Assembly: GCA_900321055.1 (NCBI GenBank)
Contig: ONUQ01000204.1
Coordinates: 1-5,119, forward strand
Reading direction: 5' to 3'
DNA from: an uncultured Elusimicrobia bacterium
GTDB lineage: Bacteria > Elusimicrobiota > Endomicrobiia > Endomicrobiales > Endomicrobiaceae
Length of the DNA stretch: 5,119 nucleotides
The notes below the pieces were generated by a model. That model saw only the letters and a list, made by a program, of their open reading frames with translations, searched no databases and was not told the DNA's origin. A program made the translations under genes and the position numbers. Of the stretch, positions 1-5,119 are shown one piece after another; within the stretch, counting starts at the first letter, position 1; each line of letters begins with the position of its first letter.

Positions 1-1032
1 AGATTAACAGAGTTTAATTCTCAATGTTCTACGGATATAGCAAATATATTAAAAAAGGATTTTAAAAATAAAATAAAAGCTTTGATTTTTGATTTAAGAA
101 ATAATCCGGGAGGATTAGTAGATTCTGCTGTAAATACATGTAGTTTATTTATAAAAGAAGGTAGTTTAGTTGTTTCTACGAAATGTAAAGATAAAACACT
201 GGAACAACAATTTTGTACGGAAGATAAACCGATATGTACCGATTTACCAATGATTATTCTTATCAATGGTTATTCTGCATCCGCTTCAGAAATCGTTACC
301 GGAACATTGCAAGATTATAAGAGAGCATTAGTTATTGGTTCAAATTCTTTTGGTAAAGGACTTGTTCAAAAAATTATGGCATTATCGGATGGAAGTGCTG
401 TTAAATTAACTTTTGCTAAATATTGTTTACCATCCGGAAGAATGATAACTCATTCTAATGATAAGAAGTTAAAAGATAAAAACGGTTTAACTCCTGACAT
501 ATATATAAAAGTTCCATTGGAAATTGAAGGTAAATTATATATGCAGGCAGAAATGGATAAATTACCTAAAGAAAAACAACCTAAAAAGCTTATTGCTGAT
601 AAAGTATTAGAAACAGCAATAAAAATTATAAAAGAAGATAAAGTTCAGACATATATTGATAATCCTTCTCAATATTTAACAGATTACCCTTCTGAAAACA
701 AAGATGACAAAAATGATGATAAAGAAAACAAACAGGAAAACGATGTTGATTCTGAAAATGAAGAACAAGAAAAACAAGATGACAAAAAACCTGATAGTAA
801 AAACAAAATAAAAGAAAACAAACAGGAAAATGATGTTGATTCTGAAAACGAAAAACAAGAAAAGCAAAATGATAAAGAATCAGTTAGTAAAAGCGAAATA
901 AAAGAAAACAAACAAGAAAAAAACATTGATTATAATGTAAAGAAACAAAAGCAAAAGAAAAATAAAAAAAAATCTAAGAGCAAAATTAAAAGTAAAGCAA
1001 AAGAAAATAATCTAGAAAAGAACAAAGAATAA
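1..1032 (+). CDS. C-terminal processing protease (peptidase S41 family), 5'-truncated, with charged repeat tail
   Basis: This serine protease belongs to the CtpA/CtpB/Prc group, which trims or degrades exported proteins outside the cytoplasmic membrane. The reading frame is open from base 1, so the signal sequence, the PDZ domain and the start of the catalytic domain lie off the left edge; 343 codons remain. The visible core begins with RLTEFNS, then LIFDLRNNPGG (about residues 25-38) and NGYSASASE. By the spacing known from E. coli Prc (S430/K455/Q459), the catalytic set is Ser94 (280-282), Lys119 in FGKG (355-357) and Gln123 (367-369). All are present, so the enzyme should be active. LPSGR and GLTPD close the core. 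From about residue 231 the protein becomes a Lys/Glu/Asp/Asn-rich tail of some 110 residues, including three 30-residue repeats and a very basic end. Six cysteines lie in the core. The family is sure; the exact Ctp subtype and the role of the tail are not. Confidence 0.93.
   Translation, partial: RLTEFNSQCSTDIANILKKDFKNKIKALIFDLRNNPGGLVDSAVNTCSLFIKEGSLVVSTKCKDKTLEQQFCTEDKPICTDLPMIILINGYSASASEIVTGTLQDYKRALVIGSNSFGKGLVQKIMALSDGSAVKLTFAKYCLPSGRMITHSNDKKLKDKNGLTPDIYIKVPLEIEGKLYMQAEMDKLPKEKQPKKLIADKVLETAIKIIKEDKVQTYIDNPSQYLTDYPSENKDDKNDDKENKQENDVDSENEEQEKQDDKKPDSKNKIKENKQENDVDSENEKQEKQNDKESVSKSEIKENKQEKNIDYNVKKQKQKKNKKKSKSKIKSKAKENNLEKNKE
721..990 (+). repeat. 90-bp in-frame tandem repeat encoding the protease tail
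   Basis: Three consecutive 90-base units start at 721, 811 and 901, each beginning aaagaaaacaaaca (KENKQE). The first two differ at about 12 of 90 positions by direct comparison. The third matches well only in its first 20 or so bases and then decays into lysine-rich sequence. Because 90 is a multiple of three, each unit adds exactly 30 residues in frame, with the pattern KENKQENDVDSENE followed by a Lys/Gln/Asp-rich half. The arrangement looks like unequal recombination or replication slippage in a low-complexity coding region. Confidence 0.9.
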
Positions 1033-1036
1033 AATT

Positions 1037-1453
1037 GTGGCAAAAGATAAAAGAAATTCCATTCTTGTAAAAATATATTTATTCATATTATTTGTTATCG
1101 GAATAATATTAGGGTTTTCTTATCTGTCGGCTACTAAAGAAAATTTAACATTAATAGACATTCCGTTAGACAACAATTTAGTTACTGCTCTTACCTCAAA
1201 TGGAATAGAGCAACAAAATGTTATAGCTCAGTTTGCAAAGGAAATTAACATTAAAGGTGTGGCTTGTAGTGAATATTATAAAAAAATAAAACTTTCTAAT
1301 AACCAAAAACCTGAAAATTTTGAACCGATATTTAAAACTTTAGCAAGAAATTTTAAAATAAATTTGTCCAGAGTAAAAAATAAAGATGGTTCATATACAT
1401 ATAAATTCTATGATAAAAAAAGAGTATACTCTACCGTAGAGTTAATAATTTAA
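1037..1453 (+). CDS. Small single-pass membrane-anchored protein of unknown function
   Basis: I do not recognise this 138-residue protein with confidence. It has a short basic N-terminus (MAKDKRN), one hydrophobic segment at about residues 10-30 (ILVKIYLFILFVIGIILGFS) and then a soluble domain of about 105 residues that should lie outside the membrane. That domain has a predicted alternating pattern: a helix around LDNNLVTALTSNGI, a strand-like stretch ending YYKKIKL, a second helix around FEPIFKTLARNF, and closing strands up to VELII. This resembles the poorly conserved region ahead of the catalytic domain in divergent polysaccharide deacetylases (YibQ-like), but no NodB-type catalytic domain follows. 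It starts at GTG only four bases after the protease stop. No good Shine-Dalgarno sequence and no nearby ATG are visible, so translation by reinitiation after the protease gene is plausible. The gene is probably co-transcribed with the protease. The reading frame is convincing; the function is open. Confidence 0.75.
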   Translation: MAKDKRNSILVKIYLFILFVIGIILGFSYLSATKENLTLIDIPLDNNLVTALTSNGIEQQNVIAQFAKEINIKGVACSEYYKKIKLSNNQKPENFEPIFKTLARNFKINLSRVKNKDGSYTYKFYDKKRVYSTVELII

Positions 1454-1582
1454 GGAATTTATTAAAAATTTATTAGTTTGCTTATTTTAAGATTAAATGA
1501 TATTGTTTAAATAGTAGTAATGTAAGAAAATTTTGAAATAATAAAAAAAATTTAACAACTAAGAAAAAAAAGAAATAGGATT

Positions 1583-1588
1583 TATAAT
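1583..1588 (+). promoter_or_regulatory. Possible -10 promoter element upstream of tsaD
   Basis: A perfect TATAAT lies 36 bases before the tsaD start codon. Transcription from it would begin near 1595 and give a leader of about 30 bases. No good -35 hexamer is present at 17 bases: TTAACA (1552-1557) is a 5/6 match but is 25 bases away. In DNA this AT-rich a lone TATAAT can occur by chance. It overlaps the start codon of the mini-ORF at 1587, so promoter use here and translation of that mini-ORF from the same transcript exclude each other. Confidence 0.35.
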
Positions 1589-1628
1589 GTTCCGGTATTC
1601 CGGTATTAGAGGAAATGTCAAAAAATGA
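1587..1628 (+). CDS. Possible 13-codon leader ORF overlapping the tsaD start
   Basis: An ATG at 1587 opens a 13-codon frame (MFRYSGIRGNVKK) whose TGA stop at 1626-1628 overlaps the tsaD start codon in the ATGA arrangement typical of translational coupling. A short Shine-Dalgarno-like TAGGA (1576-1580) lies six bases before this ATG. If the transcript reads through from upstream, ribosomes finishing the peptide could restart on tsaD. The peptide has no recognisable motif. The frame is short enough to occur by chance, and the TATAAT overlapping its start offers a competing explanation. Confidence 0.25.
   Translation: MFRYSGIRGNVKK
1590..1605 (+). repeat. 8-bp perfect tandem duplication in the tsaD leader
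   Basis: TTCCGGTA occurs twice back to back (1590-1597 and 1598-1605), followed by TT as the start of a third copy. It is GC-richer than its AT-rich surroundings. Removing one copy would change the mini-ORF starting at 1587 to ATG TTC CGG TAT TAG, which ends after four codons. The duplication is therefore what extends that frame into the tsaD start codon. Confidence 0.85.
1608..1613 (+). promoter_or_regulatory. Ribosome binding site for tsaD
   Basis: AGAGGA is a good Shine-Dalgarno match. It lies 11 bases before the ATG at 1625, which is rather long spacing. A second ATG at 1615, closer to the site, is in another frame and stops after 13 codons, so it is not the gene start. The start at 1625 is supported by the canonical TsaD N-terminus MKILAIETSCD. 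Confidence 0.55.
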
Positions 1629-2650
1629 AAATATTGGCAATAGAAACATCATGTGATGATACTTCTTCTTCTGTTGTAGAAAACGGAAATAAAGTTTTAT
1701 CAAATATAATATCTTCTCAAATTCCTATACATTCAAAGTATAATGGAGTTGTTCCCGAACTTGCCAGCAGGGAACATATAAAAAATATAAATATTGTTGT
1801 AGAACAAGCATTAAAACAAGCCAATATTTCTTTTGAAACTTTTGATAAAGAAATAGATTATATAGCATGTACTTATGGACCCGGACTTGCGGGTTCTCTT
1901 TTAGTTGGTGTAATGACAGCTGAAACATTATCTTATATTTATAAAAAACCTCTTATTCCAATAAATCATATAGAAGGACATATTTTCTCGTCAGCAATAG
2001 AAAATCAAAATTTAAAGCCTCCATTTTTAAGTGTTGTTATTTCCGGAGGACATACGGAACTGGTAATAATAAAAGATTACGGTAAATATAAATTTTTAGG
2101 TGGAACAAGAGATGATGCTTGCGGGGAAGCTTTTGATAAAGCTGCAAAAATTTTAGGGTTACACTATCCCGGGGGACCGATTATAGATAAACTTTCTAAA
2201 CAGGGAAATTCTAAGGCAATAAATTTTACCAGACCTATGATGAAAGGAACTTGGGACTTTTCTTTTTCAGGAATAAAAACAGCAGTATTAAATTATTCAA
2301 AAAAAACAGATATAAAAAATCAGAAAAATGTAAATGATATTTGTGCTTCATTTCAACAAGCAGTAGCAGAAACAGTTGTTATCAAATCAATACAAGCAGC
2401 AAAAGAGTATAATTTAAAATCAATAGCTTTGGGCGGGGGAGTATCTTGTAATTCTTTAATAAGGAAAATGTTTAAAGAAGAGGGGGAAAAAAATAAGATT
2501 AATATATTTTTACCTTCACCAATTTTTGGAACAGATAATGCTTCAATGATAGCACACATTGCTTATCATAAAGTATTAAGGAAAAAATATACCTACCCTA
2601 ATAAACAAATTGTTTCTATAAGTCCTTCTTTAGAATTAAAAAATTGGTAA
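1625..2650 (+). CDS. tsaD: tRNA N6-adenosine threonylcarbamoyltransferase TsaD
   Basis: TsaD transfers the threonylcarbamoyl group from threonylcarbamoyl-AMP to A37 of tRNAs that read ANN codons, forming t6A. In bacteria it works in the cytoplasm with TsaB and TsaE, using the intermediate made by TsaC; none of these partners lies in the window. The protein is 341 residues, close to the 337 of E. coli, and appears complete. Visible family motifs are: the N-terminal IETSCDDTSSSVV (6-18); YGPGLAGSLLVG (84-95); the metal-binding HIEGH with His115 and His119; SGGHTELV (140-147); TRDDACGEAFDKAAK (161-175); FSFSGIKTAV (212-221); GGGVSCNSLIRK (270-281); and TDNASMIA with the third metal ligand Asp304. 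The spacing matches E. coli H111/H115/D300. This family was long misnamed O-sialoglycoprotein endopeptidase (Gcp/YgjD). It follows a 171-base gap, so it may have its own promoter, and it ends at a shared terminator opposite jag. Confidence 0.98.
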   Translation: MKILAIETSCDDTSSSVVENGNKVLSNIISSQIPIHSKYNGVVPELASREHIKNINIVVEQALKQANISFETFDKEIDYIACTYGPGLAGSLLVGVMTAETLSYIYKKPLIPINHIEGHIFSSAIENQNLKPPFLSVVISGGHTELVIIKDYGKYKFLGGTRDDACGEAFDKAAKILGLHYPGGPIIDKLSKQGNSKAINFTRPMMKGTWDFSFSGIKTAVLNYSKKTDIKNQKNVNDICASFQQAVAETVVIKSIQAAKEYNLKSIALGGGVSCNSLIRKMFKEEGEKNKINIFLPSPIFGTDNASMIAHIAYHKVLRKKYTYPNKQIVSISPSLELKNW

Positions 2651-2710
2651 AATTTTCTATATTTTTACTATTATGAAACTCTCTAAAAAACTTATTTTGT
2701 TTCTTCTAAT

Positions 2711-2749
2711 AAAAAGGAAGATGATATTAATTACTCATCTTCCTTTTTT
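2711..2749. terminator. Bidirectional Rho-independent terminator between tsaD and jag
   Basis: A perfect 14-bp inverted repeat (2711-2724 and 2735-2748; AAAAAGGAAGATGA pairing with TCATCTTCCTTTTT) encloses a 10-base loop. The GGAAGATGA part gives a stable stem. The outer A and T runs supply a U-tract on either strand: TTTTTT at 2744-2749 for tsaD, and TTTTTATTAG on the minus strand for jag. It sits 60 bases after the tsaD stop and 35 bases after the jag stop, as expected for a shared terminator of convergent genes. Confidence 0.9.
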
Positions 2750-2783
2750 ATATTAATATAATCTATAAACTTTAAATCTTAAG

Positions 2784-3491
2784 CTATTTTTTTTCAACTG
2801 CAAGTTTTACACCGACTTTTCTTTTTAAACCTTCACCTTCAGAAAAAGTGTCAAATCCTCCAATATTTTTTAAATATATATGGAGAAATTTTCTTTCTTT
2901 TGCAGACATCGGCTCAAATCTATATATTTTTTTTGTTCTTTTCACATATTCTATTGCTTTATTTGCAATAGCTTTTAATCTCTCTTCCTGTTTTTGTCTA
3001 TAATTTTCTATATCTATACCAACTTTTGCTCTTGTCTTTGAATTTGTATTTAGCATTAATTGAACAACATATTCTAATGCATTTATACATTGTCCTGCTC
3101 TTCCTATCAATAAATTTCCGCTATCGGTAGAAATTTCTACATTTATTGTATCTTCATTATGACTTATTTTTATATCATTGATATTTATATTCATCAAAGA
3201 AATTATTCTTTCTAAATACTCTTTAACATTTTTACATGCAAGTTCAAAATCTATTTCTTTGTTTTCTTTCTTATTTTCTTCACTATTTTTAGATTTTACT
3301 TTATCTTTTATTGTTAAAAGTACTCTTGCAGGTTTTGCACCCATAAGTCCAAAAAGACCTTTTGTTCCTTCATCCAAAACTTTTAATTCTACATCTTCTT
3401 TTGAACAATTAAGTTGTTTCAGTCCTGTTTCTATTGCTTCTTCTATATTTTTACCCGAAATCTCAAGCTCTTTTATTATCTCTTTTTCCAT
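2784..3491 (-). CDS. jag: RNA-binding protein Jag/KhpB (SpoIIIJ-associated, KH and R3H domains)
   Basis: Jag (KhpB) is a cytoplasmic RNA-binding protein encoded next to YidC/SpoIIIJ in many bacteria. Where studied, it pairs with KhpA and affects transcript levels and cell elongation. The 235 residues show all three expected parts. The Jag_N domain (about 7-62) carries the typical AIETGL...VLDEGTKGLFGLMG pattern. After a Lys/Glu/Asn linker (63-80) comes a type II KH domain (about 83-160) with the GxxG loop G130-R-A-G133 inside LLIGRAGQCINALEYVV. The R3H domain (about 168-232) has its signature Arg200-x3-His204 in ERKFLH, followed by TFSEGEGLKRKV. The start at 3491 is set by a strong AGGAG six bases upstream. 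The gene overlaps the 3' end of yidC by 29 bases, so the two are in one operon. A terminator follows at once, and mnmE, a common next gene in this cluster, is absent here. Confidence 0.96.
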   Translation of the reverse strand: MEKEIIKELEISGKNIEEAIETGLKQLNCSKEDVELKVLDEGTKGLFGLMGAKPARVLLTIKDKVKSKNSEENKKENKEIDFELACKNVKEYLERIISLMNININDIKISHNEDTINVEISTDSGNLLIGRAGQCINALEYVVQLMLNTNSKTRAKVGIDIENYRQKQEERLKAIANKAIEYVKRTKKIYRFEPMSAKERKFLHIYLKNIGGFDTFSEGEGLKRKVGVKLAVEKK

Positions 3492-5064
3492 TTTTCACTC
3501 CTGAAGAATTTTGCTCATATTTTCTTAAAACAAAAAATTGAACGAATATTGATACTATACTGTTTGTAAGCCAATACAATACAAGTCCTGAAGGGAATCC
3601 CCAGAACATTAAAGTAAATACTATAGGCATTATATACATTATTCTTTTTTGATTAGGATCTGATGTTGCAGTAGTAAGACTTTGTTGTAAAAACATTATT
3701 AACCCCATAATCAAAGGTAACAAATTAAATGGTATTGAACCCATGTAAAACAAAGAATCACATGCTGATAAATCTTTTACCCATAAAATCCACGGAGAAT
3801 ATCTTAGTTCGTAAGCATTTCTTAATGTTTGAAACAATGCCCAAAAAATAGGCAATTGCAAAAGCATAGGCAAGCATCCGCCAAAAGGATTAACTTTATG
3901 TGTTTTATATAAATTCATCATTTCAACTTGTAATCGTCTGGGATCATTTTTATATTTTGTTTGAATTTCTTTCATTAAAGGTTGTATTTTCTTCATTCCT
4001 GCCATAGCTCTAAAACTCTTTAATGTTAACGGTAATACCAGGATTTGAATTATAACAGTCATTATTATAATTGCCCAGCCATAATTGTTTGTCAAGCCAT
4101 ACAAAGCAAACAATGCAGACATTGCAAGTTTACCCAAAAATCCGAAGAAACCAAAATCAACAGACTTTTCAAACCCCATATTAAAAGCTTTCAAATGTGA
4201 ATAAGATTTTGGACCTACATAAAATTTAAATGAAAAGTTTTGAACATTTTCTTCCTGTTTTACTTTTGCTGACATCATCAAAACAGGAGCGGCTTTCTTA
4301 TTTTGCTTTACCATTCCTACATTAGAATAATTTAAAGAACTGTCCGGAACAAGAGCAACAAGAAAATATCTGTTATCTATTGCTACCCACTTGTATAATT
4401 GTGCCAAATTCTCTTCTGTTTTAATTTTTTCTAATTTCGAAGGTTTTGTTAATGTAAAGCCTATGATTCTTGTAACCGAAATATTTTCTTTTAATTCTTT
4501 ATCATCTGTTCCAAGTCCCGGTCCCCAATTAAATTCTATTTCAGGAAGTTTTGCATCCTGAGTCAATTTCTCAAGTTTAATATCCACTGCATGCAAATAA
4601 TCCTTTGATAAATCAAAAGTTTTTGTTATTTTCCAATTTTCTATTGAGGTATACGAGAAAACTACCTTATTATCTGTTTTTTCAACTATTTTATATACCG
4701 AACCCGGAAAATTTGCAAGAACAGGATCTGCTTCAGGTAACACTAAATCAACTAAAGAATTATTTCGTTCTTTTATATACCAATGTCTTATTGCCGCACC
4801 TTTATTTGAAAAAACAACTTTATATTTTTCTGTTTCTATTGTTATTTCTTCTTCAGGTACATTTTCTTTATTTAATACCACATTATTTTTAGAAACTTTA
4901 TCCGTTATATTAACTTTTTTACCATTATCTGCTTCTTTGGTTTGTGTTGTTGTTTGTTCTTGTACCAATGTTTGTTGTGAATTTTGTTTTGGTTGAAAAA
5001 ACATAAACCATATAAACAAGAAAGCAGTTGTACACAGTACAAACTGAAGCATATTTTTTTGCAT
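3463..5064 (-). CDS. yidC: Membrane protein insertase YidC (Oxa1 family, with large extracytoplasmic domain)
   Basis: YidC inserts and folds inner-membrane proteins, alone or with SecYEG. The 533-residue product has the Gram-negative layout. TM1 is an N-terminal anchor (about 7-23). A Gln/Thr-rich linker (24-66) leads to a large periplasmic beta domain (about 74-290) and an amphipathic stretch (303-322). TM2 is about 327-347, followed by a cytoplasmic helical hairpin (350-392). TM3 (396-415) contains NPFGGCLPMLLQLPIFWALF, TM4 is about 445-462, and two last segments (475-512) contain FPSGLVLYW. Aligned on TVIIQILVLPLT against E. coli TFIVRGIMYPLT, the groove arginine (R366 in E. coli) is Gln340 here (codon 4045-4047). 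The basic C-terminal tail KNGKRDNKRA is encoded over the jag start. The ATG at 5064 is preferred over Met5 because MQKN is a typical YidC beginning and a Shine-Dalgarno-like site precedes it. The gene lies 25 bases after yidD. Confidence 0.97.
   Translation of the reverse strand: MQKNMLQFVLCTTAFLFIWFMFFQPKQNSQQTLVQEQTTTQTKEADNGKKVNITDKVSKNNVVLNKENVPEEEITIETEKYKVVFSNKGAAIRHWYIKERNNSLVDLVLPEADPVLANFPGSVYKIVEKTDNKVVFSYTSIENWKITKTFDLSKDYLHAVDIKLEKLTQDAKLPEIEFNWGPGLGTDDKELKENISVTRIIGFTLTKPSKLEKIKTEENLAQLYKWVAIDNRYFLVALVPDSSLNYSNVGMVKQNKKAAPVLMMSAKVKQEENVQNFSFKFYVGPKSYSHLKAFNMGFEKSVDFGFFGFLGKLAMSALFALYGLTNNYGWAIIIMTVIIQILVLPLTLKSFRAMAGMKKIQPLMKEIQTKYKNDPRRLQVEMMNLYKTHKVNPFGGCLPMLLQLPIFWALFQTLRNAYELRYSPWILWVKDLSACDSLFYMGSIPFNLLPLIMGLIMFLQQSLTTATSDPNQKRIMYIMPIVFTLMFWGFPSGLVLYWLTNSIVSIFVQFFVLRKYEQNSSGVKNGKRDNKRA
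3498..3502 (-). promoter_or_regulatory. Ribosome binding site of jag, inside yidC
   Basis: Read on the minus strand, AGGAG lies six bases before the jag ATG. It is the best Shine-Dalgarno sequence in the window. It falls within the last codons of yidC (the Ser-Gly-Val of the C-terminal tail), so jag initiates on mRNA that ribosomes translating yidC also cover. Confidence 0.85.
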
Positions 5065-5070
5065 TTTTAT

Positions 5071-5079
5071 ACCTACCTA
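5071..5079 (-). promoter_or_regulatory. Ribosome binding site of yidC
   Basis: On the minus strand TAGGTAGGT contains two overlapping AGG cores, the nearer one six bases before the yidC ATG. The match to GGAGG is moderate. It lies in the 25-base yidD-yidC gap, which leaves little room for a separate promoter and supports co-transcription. Confidence 0.6.
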
Positions 5080-5089
5080 TACTTATACT

Positions 5090-5119
5090 TTATTCTTTTG
5101 GAACAGGATCGTATCCGCC
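5090..5119 (-). CDS. yidD: Membrane protein insertion efficiency factor YidD, last nine codons only
   Basis: Only the C-terminal end GGYDPVPKE plus the TAA stop is inside the window; the rest lies past the right edge. The GGYDPVP ending is a hallmark of YidD, a small membrane-associated protein that helps YidC/Sec-dependent insertion. Its place directly upstream of yidC on the same strand matches the widespread rnpA-yidD-yidC order. The assignment rests on a short match plus position, but the two agree well. Confidence 0.85.
   Translation of the reverse strand, partial: GGYDPVPKE

Noticed and set aside
676..926. Two overlapping minus-strand frames rich in Phe, Leu and Ser that look like membrane proteins
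   Set aside because: They are the complement of the A-rich Lys/Glu/Asn repeat tail of the protease. They have no independent motifs, and the plus-strand frame explains the region.
964..972. A9 run in the protease tail as a programmed frameshift or phase-variable site
   Set aside because: Either slip leads to a stop within a few to about 15 codons and only trims the basic end. Such A runs are expected in lysine-rich AT-rich DNA.
721..990. CRISPR-like or non-coding satellite array
   Set aside because: The 90-base units are contiguous, without constant repeats separated by unique spacers. They are in frame and diverge as coding repeats do.
1454..1586. Terminator, riboswitch or small RNA in the gap after the anchored protein
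   Set aside because: The sequence is very AT-rich with only weak self-complementarity. No GC-containing hairpin followed by a T run and no known aptamer pattern could be made out.
1615..1656. Alternative ATG at 1615 as the tsaD start
   Set aside because: It is in a different frame from TsaD and stops after 13 codons. The canonical N-terminus starts at 1625.
3178..3504. Plus-strand frame of 108 codons across jag
   Set aside because: It is Phe/Ser-rich complementary sequence of jag, whose KH and R3H motifs are clear on the other strand.
4605..4892. Plus-strand frame of 95 codons inside yidC
   Set aside because: It is the complement of the YidC periplasmic domain and has no recognisable motif.

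Overview
The window looks like a compact bacterial chromosome segment of low GC (roughly 30% by eye). It holds two gene blocks that face each other. No mobile element, tRNA, rRNA or CRISPR array was seen. YidC carries a large extracytoplasmic domain and sits directly upstream of Jag/KhpB, which points to an AT-rich diderm (Gram-negative-like) lineage that also keeps Jag. Elusimicrobiota-like or spirochaete-like bacteria would fit, but this is an impression from protein style and not a placement.

Plus-strand block (1-2650). It begins inside a C-terminal processing protease of family S41. The Ser/Lys/Gln catalytic set is intact, and the protein ends in a long charged tail built on a 90-bp tandem repeat. 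Four bases after its stop comes a small protein with one membrane anchor (1037-1453), starting at GTG. Its function is unknown, though it faintly resembles the N-terminal region of divergent polysaccharide deacetylases. A 171-base AT-rich gap follows (1454-1624). It contains a perfect TATAAT, a 13-codon mini-ORF overlapping the next gene, and an 8-bp tandem duplication. Then comes tsaD, encoding the catalytic subunit for tRNA t6A37 synthesis, complete and with all expected motifs.

Convergent gap (2651-2783). A perfect 14-bp hairpin flanked by A and T runs should terminate transcription from both sides.

Minus-strand block (5119 to 2784). In transcription order this is the last nine codons of yidD, complete yidC, and complete jag. 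It is the familiar rpmH-rnpA-yidD-yidC-jag membrane-insertion cluster, often near the replication origin; rpmH and rnpA would lie beyond the right edge. yidC and jag overlap by 29 bases, and the jag ribosome binding site lies inside yidC. YidD and YidC act in inner-membrane protein insertion, and Jag is an RNA-binding protein habitually encoded beside YidC.

The core genes are ordinary. The points most worth checking are: a glutamine in YidC where the hydrophilic groove normally has a basic residue; the repeat-built tail on the protease; the orphan anchored protein; and the mini-ORF or promoter arrangement in front of tsaD. I did not find convincing evidence of a wholly new system.
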